From an uncultured Saccharospirillaceae bacterium (GTDB taxonomy: Bacteria; Pseudomonadota; Gammaproteobacteria; Pseudomonadales; Oceanobacteraceae): DNA of 64,000 nucleotides. The number at the start of each line of letters is the position of its first letter. The stretch's first letter is position 1. The notes beneath the pieces were generated by a model, which was not told the DNA's origin, ran no database searches, and was given only the letters and a program-made list of their open reading frames with translations. Shown here one piece after another: positions 40,810 through 50,977 of this stretch. The stretch is taken from assembly GCA_947499545.1 (NCBI GenBank), contig CANMOZ010000006.1, positions 146,612 through 210,611 on the forward strand, given 5' to 3'. The translations under genes and the position numbers were made by a program.

Positions 40810-41178
40810 ATGTCAAAACACTCGATTTTCAACTTCCAACGGATCGTCAATGCATTTGGTTATTCGTGCTTAGGATTTAAATCTGCTTGGAAAAATGAAG
40901 CTGCCATTCGACAAGAAGTCATTGCCGGCCTCTTCTTTCTGCCAGCAGCTTTTTTATTGGCAGATTCTGGAGTAGAACTCGCGTTACTATTGCTATCCAT
41001 GGGGCTTGTATTTTTTGCCGAACTGGTCAACACGGCCATTGAATTTACCATTGACCGAATTGGTAAAGAAATTCACCCTCTAGCAGGGCAAGCAAAAGAT
41101 GTAGGTTCCAGCTTAGTGTTTGTCGCTTTGGTCTTAATGGGTTTAGTATGGGGATGCATCATCCTCTACCCAAATTAG
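40810..41178 (+). CDS. dgkA: Diacylglycerol kinase
   Basis: 122-residue inner-membrane enzyme with three transmembrane helices, recycling diacylglycerol to phosphatidic acid. Catalytic region AELVNTAIEFTIDRI is complete. It probably shares a transcript with pdxH, 19 bp upstream. Confidence 0.95.
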   Translation: MSKHSIFNFQRIVNAFGYSCLGFKSAWKNEAAIRQEVIAGLFFLPAAFLLADSGVELALLLLSMGLVFFAELVNTAIEFTIDRIGKEIHPLAGQAKDVGSSLVFVALVLMGLVWGCIILYPN

Positions 41179-41261
41179 GCCCTCCCTCTTCTTTTAGATT
41201 TATATGACTCCAGGGATGGATTCACCTCGCTTAAGCATTATTAATGCTAATGGCTTCTACT

Positions 41262-42860
41262 CTATCTAGAATTAAAAGATTTAGCATATTGATCAACAAA
41301 CGCTTCCATCCATTGCTGTAATTCCAAAGATGGATGTACCACTAGACTGGACTCCCACCCAGAAACGCTCATTAAAACAAAAGATGCAAAAATATTAGCA
41401 AACATCTCGTCATTTCTTTTCTCGCTCCAAACATCAGCTGAGGAATAAGATTTTTTTAGGCTTTTTCTAAACGGCGGCCATTCGTGTAAATATTCTAAAG
41501 AGTATCCATCTGAATCCAGATAAGTAGGTAAATCCCTAACCAATACACCATTCAGAAAATGCCCCACTTCATGAAAAAAGTCATATAAATTTGGACTGGT
41601 TTTTATCACAGCACTGGAACGCATCCAACCATCACTGATCATGACCCCATCTTGAGCAAGCGCTAAATGTACCCCTCTTAATCGAGGGCTTTCTAAAATA
41701 GACTTCAATCCTAAACTGCGGACGTTCAAAACGGCTTCAACCGAATCAATGAGCTTATTCAGATCAGCTGCCGCAAACCCATTATAGGCTTCCCATGTTG
41801 CAGACCAGTTAGGGCGTACGCTTGTTTTGACGAACAAATGATGGCTTTTTGAAAAAACCTCATTAAAAAACTTTGTCGTGCTGCAAGCATCAACGCTATT
41901 AGCATCAGCTGACAACAATAACTCACCCAAATTATCGGCAAAGACTTCTTTTTGACAAGCCGATGTACAGCGCGCATCCATGGGCCCTAGATAGCTGCTT
42001 AGTCCATCAGCCATTGCCGCTTCTCGATATTCTACTAATTCGCTTATTTTCCCGATTCTCAAGTTAGAAGACTGATTCATGTTAAATCGATAATCAATAA
42101 AATGGGCAATCTCATGTAGAAATGTCACGAGACTGACGCCTTGCTTAGTGGATAAAATAATTTTATCTGAGGGGAACTGGTAATGAGACACACTGGTTTC
42201 AGAAAATCGAACACTGTCTAACTTTAGTTGTTGCATCACATCACTGATAAACTGAATTGAATTCAGCTCGAGCAATGCTGAAATTAATGCTGACTTATGT
42301 CGCTGATGTTCATGCGTCTCAGCTAATATAAGCGTGTTTAAATATTGCTCGATCGATGCTTTTGATTGCCCATGAGTAACAAATGCATCGAAATTCAACG
42401 TATTTACCAAGCATGTGCTGCTCATTACGCCAAAAGGCGTTCTAAATAAGGCACTCGCTATAGGATTTAGTGACTCATCAGAGTGAATATTTATACCCAG
42501 CTTCCGGCCGATCAAGTACTCATGGCGAAGAAAATACCCTGAGGGCAGTAAGACCTGAAACATCCCACTTGCAGAGGGGATTAATTTCCTATGATAAATA
42601 GCCTTTGGGCGTTGCCCAACACGTAAACTCACCCAATACTCTTGATCAACATTTGTATGAAAGCTAACTCGCACCCCTTCTTCTGAAGCATGCACATTTA
42701 ATCTCGCGTTATCGGAATCAGCAAATGCATCCAACATCAACGTCAAGAGCGTCAGCACAAATATGGGTTTTAAGATCGAGTAGGGAATTTTTTTTAATGT
42801 TATGGGCTGTCTTAGTATGAATAATGTTCGAATCAAGCAATTCTTTAATAAAGGAATCAT
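41262..42860 (-). CDS. Secreted protein with two tandem HExxH metalloprotease domains
   Basis: 532 residues. A hydrophobic signal segment (about 29-46, ILKPIFVLTLLTLMLDAFA) follows a 28-residue N-region. Two zinc motifs follow: HEIAH (249-253) with Glu 52 residues on in KEVFAD (305), and HEVGH (430-434) with Glu 51 residues on in DEMFAN (485). The repeats lie 181 residues apart, so a whole domain was duplicated. HExxH plus E-x-F-A resembles the anthrax lethal factor-like (ATLF) zinc domains. The start at 42860 has AAGGA 6 nt upstream; a GTG at 42887 extends it by 9. Both active sites look intact. It is isolated upstream of nothing obviously linked. Confidence 0.8.
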   Translation of the reverse strand: MIPLLKNCLIRTLFILRQPITLKKIPYSILKPIFVLTLLTLMLDAFADSDNARLNVHASEEGVRVSFHTNVDQEYWVSLRVGQRPKAIYHRKLIPSASGMFQVLLPSGYFLRHEYLIGRKLGINIHSDESLNPIASALFRTPFGVMSSTCLVNTLNFDAFVTHGQSKASIEQYLNTLILAETHEHQRHKSALISALLELNSIQFISDVMQQLKLDSVRFSETSVSHYQFPSDKIILSTKQGVSLVTFLHEIAHFIDYRFNMNQSSNLRIGKISELVEYREAAMADGLSSYLGPMDARCTSACQKEVFADNLGELLLSADANSVDACSTTKFFNEVFSKSHHLFVKTSVRPNWSATWEAYNGFAAADLNKLIDSVEAVLNVRSLGLKSILESPRLRGVHLALAQDGVMISDGWMRSSAVIKTSPNLYDFFHEVGHFLNGVLVRDLPTYLDSDGYSLEYLHEWPPFRKSLKKSYSSADVWSEKRNDEMFANIFASFVLMSVSGWESSLVVHPSLELQQWMEAFVDQYAKSFNSR

Positions 42861-42920
42861 CTGGCATCCTTGCCAATGACTGACCACTCGGTGGCCAGTC
42901 TCGATTGGGTTTACTTAACA

Positions 42921-44429
42921 TTAAGTATTGATTGCGGTCTCAATATTATCAGCGAGCAAGCGATATTCTTTCTCAAGTTTCTTAAGGCCTTTTTTCGAAA
43001 CACCACCCAGCACCTGTATTGCATGCCTAAGCCTTGCTCGACTCATATCAGGCCCTAGAATGGTCATAGAGTCGAAAACAGAGAAAGAGGCTGAGGTACC
43101 CGCAATAGCAATGAAAAAACCGTATAATAAATCTCGGATTTTCACATCCAATTGCTTACCAAGCTCAAATAATCGTGCCTCTATGCGTTCTTTCGTCCAG
43201 TCACGTTCCGCTTCCAACTGCCAAAGACCAAATTGAAGCAACCGCACCATTTCTTCCTGTGAAATTTTCTTATGCTCAAACTGTTCAGGCTGCAGATCAG
43301 GCAAACCTGATAATAAAAAACTTGCTAAAGGTGCAACGTCTGTAAAAGTTTCGACCCTTGGCTGAATATGAGGAACAGCGGCTTTCAACTCCTCCCTAAA
43401 TGCCCAAGACATGTATCGCGAGACAAAGTCGGCTTCGGACAGCTCTTCTCTAATCCATTGACCATTTAACCAGCGCAACTTTTCAATATCAAAAACAGGC
43501 CCCCCCAAAGAAACACGCTGAATATCAAAGGCCTCAAACATTTCTTTTAAATTAAATTTCTCGCGTTCGTCAGGCATCGACCAACCCATGCGTCCCAGAT
43601 AGTTCACTAGGGCTTCCGGCAGAATGCCTAAACGTTGGTAATACAGAATACCCGTGGGGTTTTTCCGCTTACTCAATTTACTTTTATCCGGATTACGCAG
43701 CAATGGTAAGTGACAGAGCTTGGGCATTTCCCAGCCAAAGTAGCGATATAACAGCTGGTGTTTTGGTGCAGAATTAATCCACTCTTCACCACGAATGACA
43801 TGGGTTATTTCCATTAAGTGGTCATCAACAACATTCGCAAGATGATAGGTGGGCATGCCATCGGCTTTCAGCAGAACCTGCATATCCACCTGAGACCAAT
43901 CAATTTCAATAGGGCCTCGCAACATGTCTTCAATGACGCAAACACCCTCTTCGGGAATTTTCATGCGAATCACATAAGGAGAACCCGCATCCAATTTCGC
44001 TTGAATCTCTTCCTTAGAGAGCTTCAAACCTCGGCCATCGTAGCGAACAGGCTCGCCTTCAGCCATTTGCTGCTGACGCATTTCTTCGAGTTCATCTGGG
44101 GTCGCGAAACAATAAAAGGCCTGCCCTTGCTCCACCAACTGGTAAGCGTATTGAGCGTACATGTCTTTCCGCTCACTTTGGCGATAAGGACCATACTCGC
44201 CACCACAATCTGGGCCTTCATCCCACTGCAGTCCCAACCAACGCAAAGATTCCAACAAAGCGGCTTCAGATGACTGCGTACTTCTTGCTTGGTCAGTATC
44301 TTCTATTCGGAGTATAAATTCTCCGCCATGCTGACGAGCAAAAGCTAAATTAAACAAGGCCATATAGGCAGTGCCTACATGAGGGTCACCGGTCGGTGAT
44401 GGGGCTACACGAGTACGAACTTTCGACAT
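42921..44429 (-). CDS. gltX: Glutamyl-tRNA synthetase
   Basis: Charges tRNA-Glu. 502 residues with the HIGH-like [13 protein letters not shown] at the N-terminus and [10 protein letters not shown] as the KMSKS-equivalent. The class I catalytic core is followed by the helical anticodon-binding half. A probable promoter lies about 45 bp upstream. Confidence 0.96.
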   Translation of the reverse strand: MSKVRTRVAPSPTGDPHVGTAYMALFNLAFARQHGGEFILRIEDTDQARSTQSSEAALLESLRWLGLQWDEGPDCGGEYGPYRQSERKDMYAQYAYQLVEQGQAFYCFATPDELEEMRQQQMAEGEPVRYDGRGLKLSKEEIQAKLDAGSPYVIRMKIPEEGVCVIEDMLRGPIEIDWSQVDMQVLLKADGMPTYHLANVVDDHLMEITHVIRGEEWINSAPKHQLLYRYFGWEMPKLCHLPLLRNPDKSKLSKRKNPTGILYYQRLGILPEALVNYLGRMGWSMPDEREKFNLKEMFEAFDIQRVSLGGPVFDIEKLRWLNGQWIREELSEADFVSRYMSWAFREELKAAVPHIQPRVETFTDVAPLASFLLSGLPDLQPEQFEHKKISQEEMVRLLQFGLWQLEAERDWTKERIEARLFELGKQLDVKIRDLLYGFFIAIAGTSASFSVFDSMTILGPDMSRARLRHAIQVLGGVSKKGLKKLEKEYRLLADNIETAINT

Positions 44430-44471
44430 CTCTTGGCCAGTATCCAGTTGAAAACATTCAATAATGCCGTG

Positions 44472-44501
44472 ATTCTACTCGTCAGACCCATTTTGAATCA
44501 A
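44472..44501 (-). promoter_or_regulatory. Probable gltX promoter
   Basis: Reading the minus strand: TTGATT (44501-44496), an 18-bp spacer and TAGAAT (44477-44472). The -10 lies 42 bp before the gltX start. Confidence 0.4.
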
Positions 44502-44714
44502 CCAATGCCACGCTATACCCTTGATACACCTTGTGAGCGACTACAGTAAAACCCTTGTAAACCCCATATGCCGAGCTCATCGAATGGCTCCGATTGAGAG
44601 CAGTAAGTCCTTATTCCAAGGGTGATTGACGTTATTTAACTATAATAACCTGAGGCTTCACCGTTATGAGGCCGCTGTGATTCACATTCACTCTTGTATT
44701 TGAGCCTTGGCGAC

Positions 44715-45509
44715 ATGCCCAAAATGAATGTTGTGTTACTGCCAGGGCTATGGCGGTCTAATCATTACTGGCATCAGTTCCCGGAACACTTGAGACGAAA
44801 ACTCCCAAGTGCAAGAGTTCATTGTCCAGACTTACCTGGTTTCGGGGAGTACTGTGAGGGTTATTCACCCAGCAAAATCAATGAAATACTAGACCTTTTA
44901 AGGGGATCTACCTGGTTTAAGCGTTTGGATAGGCCCTTTCTACTCGTGGGACAATCGATTGGCGCCATGCTCGCACTGGAGTGGCAGTCTCGCTACCCTG
45001 ACGAAGTGGCTGGCTGCATATTAATCAACGTGAGCGACAAGGCTTTCCCTCTACCCTTCAAGCGATTTAATTGGAGAGCATTTTTCCCCCTGTTCTACCA
45101 TTGGTGCCTACCCTCATCAGCACTAGAGCGAGAACAGGTCCGCCTAAAATTCACGTCCAACATGCCAAAGTTTCGCACCAGCATCATCCATCAACGAACG
45201 GCTTGGCATCTGTCTTTTCCACCCAAGCTTGGCAATATCTGGCGTCAACTCATCGCCATAGGTAGCTTTCATTCCGAAGAAATAAACGCTGTCAGACCGT
45301 TACTCTATATCAATTCCATCCACGACCAATGGATGTCACCTGACGCGACTGATTCCATGTGTGAAAGGGTCCCTGGAAAGCGAATGTTTCACCCAACTGC
45401 CGGTCATGACATCGCTCTAGATGAGCCGGCTTGGCTTTCACAGATTGTCAAAGTTTGGTTACAGTCTCTCCCTCCTGAAGCAGCAACACCAATAAGATCT
45501 AGACTGTAA
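44715..45509 (+). CDS. Alpha/beta hydrolase (BioH-like fold)
   Basis: 264-residue single-domain alpha/beta hydrolase. Nucleophile elbow GQSIGA, acid in the HDQW segment and catalytic His in AGHDIALDEP complete the triad; the oxyanion region is LLPGLWRSNHYW. It resembles BioH and other carboxylesterases but lies outside any biotin cluster. The first ATG is at 44715 (a second at 44724); a TTG at 44694 extends it without support. No clear ribosome-binding site is visible. Confidence 0.78.
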   Translation: MPKMNVVLLPGLWRSNHYWHQFPEHLRRKLPSARVHCPDLPGFGEYCEGYSPSKINEILDLLRGSTWFKRLDRPFLLVGQSIGAMLALEWQSRYPDEVAGCILINVSDKAFPLPFKRFNWRAFFPLFYHWCLPSSALEREQVRLKFTSNMPKFRTSIIHQRTAWHLSFPPKLGNIWRQLIAIGSFHSEEINAVRPLLYINSIHDQWMSPDATDSMCERVPGKRMFHPTAGHDIALDEPAWLSQIVKVWLQSLPPEAATPIRSRL

Positions 45510-45690
45510 GTGGGGTATAGTGGGTTCCGTTGTATTGTACGAAGACTTGTAAAGCCATTCGGACAATATCGAGACACCAATGCTCACTGAAGGTTGTTCT
45601 TGTCTGAGCATTCGAGGAATCGAATGTTAAAAGTTGTCATTATTTGCGAACAACATCACCCTATTTTGTGCAAGTGACAGAGCGCGGTTA

Positions 45691-47184
45691 ATGGAATTAC
45701 CTCCTTTAAAAAACAGCTTGCTGAAAACACTGGGACTGGCCGTTGCACCGGCTATCTTGATTATTACTTTGGGTTACATTGGCTTCGTTGCCTACCTAGA
45801 GCTAAAGGTGCTACGGGAGGAAAGGCGGGTCCTTTTGAATCATATTACTCAGAACTATTCTGAAGTATTGGCGCTTCCTATGTGGAATCTAGAGCGAGCC
45901 TTTTTAGACGCTTTTCTAGAAAGCACGTATCGATCGCCAGAAGTGAGATGCGTAGAACTGACTGGTCAATCCTTTTATAACAAGCAGTTGCCCCCAACCT
46001 GCCCTGACGAAGACAAAACACTTGTACTTGAACGTACGATCGAATACAGCCCTGTTCCCAATACGGCACACAAACTAGGCATTATTCGCCTAACTTATGC
46101 TTTTGAAGTCAGTACAGATCAATGGGTGAAGCGCATTCTCCTTCAAGCGCCTGTCGCAATCATATGCGTCCTGATCGTGCAGGCTATTTTCTTTTTGATC
46201 ATTAGAGGGCGAGTGATTCGACCCGTTGGTGAACTCGTCAAATCCATGCGCGCGTTCGGGGAGCAACATGAAAGAGTACCCGTTATTTGGAAAACCGATG
46301 ACGAAATTGGCTGGCTGGTCACCGCCTACAACCGCTTAAGCCAACAATTAGGTGATTATGAGCAAGCATTGATTGAACAGAAAATTTCCCTTGAAGAAGG
46401 CTATAAAGAGCTAAAGGAAGTTCAATCTCAACTGATCAGTTCAGAACGTATGGCTTCACTTGGTCAAATGGTTGCCGGCATGACTCATGAAATCAATACC
46501 CCTATTGGCGTCGCATTTACAACAGCCAGCTACCAACACGAACAAGCCGCCAATATCCGTCGCTTGTTTGCCGATGGCAAAATCACTAAACAAGATTTCA
46601 AGGTTTTTCTTGATGACATTGAAGACAGTATTCAACTATTGCGAATGAACCTTAATCGAGCCGTCGAACTGATGCAAAGTTTCAAACAGGTATCGGCTGA
46701 TCAAACGTCTGGCGAAGCAAGGATTTTCGATTTAACCGCTTACGCTGAAAATGTTGCAACCAGCCTAAGGCATGAAATCAAATTAAAGAAAATCGAAGTG
46801 CATGTTGAAGGCAATCAGCTCTTGATTGAAAGCACTCCTGGCTTTTTCTCTCAAATATTCACCAATTTAATCATAAATTCCTGTCGGCATGGATTTCAAG
46901 AAGCGTCACCTGACAACCATATATGGATGCATCTCTATTATAGTGAACCCAACATCTATATTGTGTACGAAGACAATGGAGCCGGCATTCCAGATGCCAA
47001 TCTGAAAGCCATTTTTGAACCCTTTTTCACAACAAAAAAATCTCAAGGCGGTACCGGGTTAGGCATGCACATCCTTAAAACATTGGTGGAAGAGCGACTT
47101 GAAGGTAAAGTAGAAGTTAACAACCTTGAAAAAGGCGTACGATTCAAGATTATCATTCCGGATAAATGGCTTGCAAAAAGCTGA
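45691..47184 (+). CDS. Orphan membrane sensor histidine kinase
   Basis: 497 residues from the ATG at 45691. Two membrane segments (about 10-30 and 155-180) flank a periplasmic sensor of about 120 residues with three cysteines. HAMP domain, coiled coil, dimerisation domain with the phosphorylated His in AGMTHEINTPIG, and an ATPase domain with NLIINSC, DNGAGIP and GGTGLGMHI follow. There is no receiver domain and no adjacent response regulator, so its partner is elsewhere. The ligand is unknown. The start is weak: no Shine-Dalgarno before this ATG. Confidence 0.85.
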   Translation: MELPPLKNSLLKTLGLAVAPAILIITLGYIGFVAYLELKVLREERRVLLNHITQNYSEVLALPMWNLERAFLDAFLESTYRSPEVRCVELTGQSFYNKQLPPTCPDEDKTLVLERTIEYSPVPNTAHKLGIIRLTYAFEVSTDQWVKRILLQAPVAIICVLIVQAIFFLIIRGRVIRPVGELVKSMRAFGEQHERVPVIWKTDDEIGWLVTAYNRLSQQLGDYEQALIEQKISLEEGYKELKEVQSQLISSERMASLGQMVAGMTHEINTPIGVAFTTASYQHEQAANIRRLFADGKITKQDFKVFLDDIEDSIQLLRMNLNRAVELMQSFKQVSADQTSGEARIFDLTAYAENVATSLRHEIKLKKIEVHVEGNQLLIESTPGFFSQIFTNLIINSCRHGFQEASPDNHIWMHLYYSEPNIYIVYEDNGAGIPDANLKAIFEPFFTTKKSQGGTGLGMHILKTLVEERLEGKVEVNNLEKGVRFKIIIPDKWLAKS

Positions 47185-47218
47185 TATTTTCCTGAATCCA
47201 TTCAAGTCGCCAATATTA

Positions 47219-48373
47219 TTAATTTTTCACACAGAGCCCTGAATCAAGAGAGGCAATCCAATCGTATACTAATTCAACACCTCTTTCATGAACCAAGGTT
47301 CGGCCAATTTCAGGCATTTTAGTGGCATTACTTGTAGCATTCATTCGGTACCAAAGAATAGACGCTTCTGGTTTTCCAGGATCAACCACCCACTTCAAAC
47401 CACCGGTACCCACTCCTGCCGCAATGGGTGTTTTACAAAGCCCTATTGCCATATTTAATGGGCGCCAGGATTCAAGAAAAAGCTTCGTATTTTTTGCAAA
47501 GCCTGAAGGATTGTGGCAATGCGCACAATTGACGTCCAAATATAGCCGAGCTTCAATTGAAGGGTCATCACTCCGTTCCGATACGGGCACACTTGCTAAA
47601 TTAACCTTATTACCATTCAACCTGAAGATGGATTTAGATAACAACGGATTTATTGCACCATCAGACAGTTTAGGTTCAGTCGACAGTAATCGAAGTCGTG
47701 AAGGACCTATCGGCATTAACCGGTCGTCTTGTTTATGGCATTGTTGGCACTCAGAACTTTGAGGCACATCATACTTGATTGTCTCAATGTTATTGTCAGG
47801 TGTTACAAAAGTAATATCGATATTTGCACGTCCACCGTATTTCAGTTCCGCTTCAGATCCCTCATCGTTCCATACATAAGGGCGCCCAACCCACCCATCT
47901 TTTCGACGAATAAGGAGTCGGGTTTCAATGATCCGTTGAACACCATCCACTTGATTAAATGAGAACGTTTTTGTGATAACCGTCCCTATGGGATACTGCA
48001 CACCCAATTCAGACATCAACAATGGCACCGATGAATCTAGCTCTACCTGAGAATCTTCAGGCAAGAAAATAAAACGATCTTTAATAGCATGATCTGTGAA
48101 CAATGCTTCTTTTAATTCATATTTAATGCCCTTTGAATGAGCGGATAGTGTTTTCCCATCCATTTTGGAAAACAACCCATAATCTGATAATTTTGGACAA
48201 TCCAATTCTAAAAGCGCAGGCCAATTGATCTTCTCTGATTGAGCTGCCCAATTACAACTCGCTTTTACAATATCAATAGCAGAAGAATCATCATCCGCTC
48301 CACACCCACTCAAAAAGAAACAACCAGCACTCACCAACAGCAAACAATATCGAATATTTAGTATAAGACTCAT
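47219..48373 (-). CDS. Dihaem cytochrome-like lipoprotein (TIGR03806-type)
   Basis: 384 residues with lipobox FLSGC (Cys24), so outer- or inner-membrane lipoprotein. Two CxxCH haem c motifs: CQQCH (209-213) and CAHCH (283-287). The region between and after matches my memory of a family (TIGR03806, HNE_0200-like) always found beside or fused to a parallel beta-helix protein, the gene immediately upstream here. Electron transfer is implied by the haem motifs; partner and pathway are unknown. It lies 45 bp after the beta-helix gene on the same strand. Confidence 0.82.
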   Translation of the reverse strand: MSLILNIRYCLLLVSAGCFFLSGCGADDDSSAIDIVKASCNWAAQSEKINWPALLELDCPKLSDYGLFSKMDGKTLSAHSKGIKYELKEALFTDHAIKDRFIFLPEDSQVELDSSVPLLMSELGVQYPIGTVITKTFSFNQVDGVQRIIETRLLIRRKDGWVGRPYVWNDEGSEAELKYGGRANIDITFVTPDNNIETIKYDVPQSSECQQCHKQDDRLMPIGPSRLRLLSTEPKLSDGAINPLLSKSIFRLNGNKVNLASVPVSERSDDPSIEARLYLDVNCAHCHNPSGFAKNTKLFLESWRPLNMAIGLCKTPIAAGVGTGGLKWVVDPGKPEASILWYRMNATSNATKMPEIGRTLVHERGVELVYDWIASLDSGLCVKN

Positions 48374-48418
48374 ATTATTATCCCATCATAGCGTCGTTAT
48401 TTTTATACCTAAATGCGA

Positions 48419-49834
48419 TTACCAATTAACATCCACCGTCAATGGTGCATGCTGGCAATCCAATCGTTTGCTGTCATAGACAGGCATGGGAGTGACCGGG
48501 GATTCACTGTACAACTCACCCACAACAACTTCAGGCCCTTCTTGCACACAAATGCGGCGTTCTGGCGAAAAAGGCTCTGCAGCTATACTCTCGCCAATCC
48601 CGTCGTATAAAATGGTTGGCATCTTATATCCCAGTTCATTAAAAAGCTCCGAAACCTGTTCTGCGATATCCTCTGTTGAAGACGAAGGCTGAGGCTCAAG
48701 ACCATTATCCAAATATGTATTATCATGAACATAAATGCTTTCCGGAACGGCATCATAGGTACTTAAACCCAATTGATCGTTTACGGTTGGATCAACCATA
48801 TAATAGCTAACAATGGCAACGGCCATGGATTTATTACCTTCAATACTATTCCCAGAGACTTCCACTTCATCGTTGGCCATAATAAGAACGCCGGTTCCTG
48901 GCGGTGTTATAGCAACGATATTGTAGGGTGCAGCAAAGTTTCTTGTGTTATTTTCAATGATCTTATTTTGAGTGACTTTAACATTACGCCCTTGAATACC
49001 TGGATCATCGGGTGTACCAACTTGTATATTAGGCATATCAAAAACCAATATCCCCCCCGTGTTCTGACGGGCTACATTATTTCTAACCCAAGCATTCGTT
49101 GAATTTTCAATCTCAATACCGGCAACATTTTCAACAACCAAATTTCCTTCCACCAAAATATTATTAGATTGCCCTACATAAATTCCGGCGTCTGATGCTC
49201 CACGAACAAAGCAATTCAACAATTTCACTTGATCGGCGTTAACAGGGTATAAACCATAACCACCATTAGACTCTTTGATGGGGCCAGTCCACTCAACTCT
49301 GGTATTTTTAATGACTAAATTTTTTACCCCGCCAGCTTTAATTCCATCTCCCACCGTGTTTAGTACGGCGACCCCCTCAATCACTACATCATCAGCCATG
49401 ATCAGGATACCCTCTGCCCCACTCCCTCCAGCAGCCAAATCATGCTGCAATGAAAAATCCAGGACAGTTGCAGGCGCTTCAGGTATATCCAATTCATCAT
49501 CAATTGTTAAGAGACCTTTTCCTACACCTTTTAAATGAACGCCAGGCTTATGGATCTTGATCGACTCTGTTAATTTAAATTCGCCAGCCGGCAATTGAAC
49601 TACCACATTTTCCGGCAAATTCGGGCTATTCATGATCTCTCTTAACTGAGATTCAAGTTCATTTCCATTATCAGCTATCACGTTAATCGTCGGGCCTAGT
49701 TTTCCGGAGTTACTTTTCTGAAAATGGCTTGTTGGTGAATGATTCTTATCTGAATCTGCCCCACAACTGACAAGACCACCACTCCACAACAGTAATAACG
49801 TTAAGCTGATGCGTATTTTATTTGAATAACGCAT
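48419..49834 (-). CDS. Parallel beta-helix lipoprotein (TIGR03805-type)
   Basis: 471 residues from the ATG at 49834 (GGGGA 6 nt upstream; the ATG at 49852 has none). Lipobox LVSCG predicts a lipoprotein. The middle is a right-handed beta helix with repeated turns such as GIYVGQSNNILVEGNLV and VAGIEIENSTNAWVRNNVA, the NosD/PbH1 type. Family members form two-gene pairs with the cytochrome family downstream. No polysaccharide-lyase active-site residues were identified; binding to carbohydrate or extracellular acceptors is possible. Confidence 0.82.
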   Translation of the reverse strand: MRYSNKIRISLTLLLLWSGGLVSCGADSDKNHSPTSHFQKSNSGKLGPTINVIADNGNELESQLREIMNSPNLPENVVVQLPAGEFKLTESIKIHKPGVHLKGVGKGLLTIDDELDIPEAPATVLDFSLQHDLAAGGSGAEGILIMADDVVIEGVAVLNTVGDGIKAGGVKNLVIKNTRVEWTGPIKESNGGYGLYPVNADQVKLLNCFVRGASDAGIYVGQSNNILVEGNLVVENVAGIEIENSTNAWVRNNVARQNTGGILVFDMPNIQVGTPDDPGIQGRNVKVTQNKIIENNTRNFAAPYNIVAITPPGTGVLIMANDEVEVSGNSIEGNKSMAVAIVSYYMVDPTVNDQLGLSTYDAVPESIYVHDNTYLDNGLEPQPSSSTEDIAEQVSELFNELGYKMPTILYDGIGESIAAEPFSPERRICVQEGPEVVVGELYSESPVTPMPVYDSKRLDCQHAPLTVDVNW

Positions 49835-49982
49835 AGTCAATCCCCAATGCATTTTTGATTGTTTTATGACAAGAGGATTACAGGGTGCAAATTCATGCCC
49901 CTAAAAGCAGATAAAGGCTGTCAGTATGAAATGATAATGACTTGAAAGCGTTCTTAAGGCTTAGTAATAGTCAGCTAGAGCT

Positions 49983-50438
49983 CTACATATCGTTTAGCTC
50001 TAGCGCGCTACGCACGGTTCTGGTTTTTTCCAACTCTTCCATAGCGACCAAATTTTCAAAAAGCTGTTTTACCTTTGATGAAGAAGCATTGGCAGCAAGC
50101 TTACGATAGAGTTCGATAAAGTAGTCATCAACAGCCAATGCAAGCTTAACAACCTCGTCAATATCCCCATCAGCTTTGAATGTAAGATCACGTACAAGGT
50201 CTTCCACATGGTCATCAGGAGCGAACTGAAACCATTCATCCCAGAGATTCTGACTCGCATCTAAGGAGTAACGGGTTAAGGACTCTTCGATTTGCTGTTC
50301 ATGCCTGGCTAAGTAGCTCAAAAGCATTTTGACCCTTTCCATTTCCGCCTTGTCTTCAAGCGAACGGTAAAATTCCCCCAGCTTCTGATGCAAGCTTTTA
50401 CTATGGCCAATTATATCTCTTACCGTCTGATATCTCAT
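49983..50438 (-). CDS. Ferritin-like helical protein
   Basis: 151 residues, almost all helical in character, with conserved acidic and His residues in RHEQQIEE, DDYFIELYRKL and VAMEELEKTR. This pattern resembles rubrerythrin/bacterioferritin four-helix bundles with a possible di-iron site, but no full ExxH pair set is present, so metal binding is uncertain. No signal peptide. A single gene divergent from the ynbE group. Confidence 0.6.
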   Translation of the reverse strand: MRYQTVRDIIGHSKSLHQKLGEFYRSLEDKAEMERVKMLLSYLARHEQQIEESLTRYSLDASQNLWDEWFQFAPDDHVEDLVRDLTFKADGDIDEVVKLALAVDDYFIELYRKLAANASSSKVKQLFENLVAMEELEKTRTVRSALELNDM

Positions 50439-50653
50439 ATCAAGATCTCCTAATCCCTTGGGCTATATTTTCATTTAAAATCAGATGGTTATAAGCCATT
50501 AAAATACAACAATCCGTTATCACCCAGTAAAAGATGCCCTTAAACATGGAACTCCTAACCATTATAGGTGCCAAAGCAAGAGTTTGATTAAGATCTGCTT
50601 TTCAAAGGGTAGTCAGTCCTTATAATGGGGTAGGCAAGCAAAATGCAGACGAA

Positions 50654-50682
50654 TTGACAATGTCGATATAGGCTTACATGAT
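50654..50682 (+). promoter_or_regulatory. Probable promoter of ynbE-ydbL-ydbH
   Basis: Perfect TTGACA (50654-50659), a 17-bp spacer and CATGAT (50677-50682), about 30 bp before the ynbE ATG. A second TATAAT at 50621-50626 has a weak -35. Confidence 0.45.
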
Positions 50683-50711
50683 GCCACGTTTTAAAACCAT
50701 GGAGACCCTAC

Positions 50712-50942
50712 ATGCAGTATAGAGGTGTTACGACACAAGGGCTGTCTTCTCATTGGCAACAGATGCTGGTGACGATAGCTCTAATGGGACTGGTTTCAGC
50801 TTGCACCCCAACCGTTCAGGTGGCTCCTCCAGACAAGCCCATTACGATTAACATGAATGTTAAGATCGAGCACGAAATCAGGGTCAAGCTGGATAAACAG
50901 CTAGAAGATAAAGTATTCAGTGAAGATTCTGGCCTCTTTTAG
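50712..50942 (+). CDS. ynbE: YnbE-family lipoprotein
   Basis: 76-residue lipoprotein, lipobox LVSAC (Cys31). The stretch PITINMNVKIEHEI is nearly identical to the E. coli YnbE core. In E. coli YnbE is an outer-membrane lipoprotein that oligomerises as the partner of YdbH in an intermembrane bridge for phospholipid transport. GGAG lies 7 nt before the ATG. It leads the three-gene set, whereas in E. coli ydbH comes first. Confidence 0.88.
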   Translation: MQYRGVTTQGLSSHWQQMLVTIALMGLVSACTPTVQVAPPDKPITINMNVKIEHEIRVKLDKQLEDKVFSEDSGLF

Positions 50943-50977
50943 AGCGCTTGAGTCCAATTTTTTATTTGGAGTCGAAC

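Noticed and set aside
44621-44646. Promoter TTGACG/TATAAT before the alpha/beta hydrolase gene
   Set aside because: The spacer is only 9 bp, far too short for sigma-70.
21669-45560. Shared ACTTGTAAAGC before the GGDEF/EAL gene (about 21670) and the sensor kinase (about 45545)
   Set aside because: An 11-bp match at different distances from the starts is easily chance in 64 kb.
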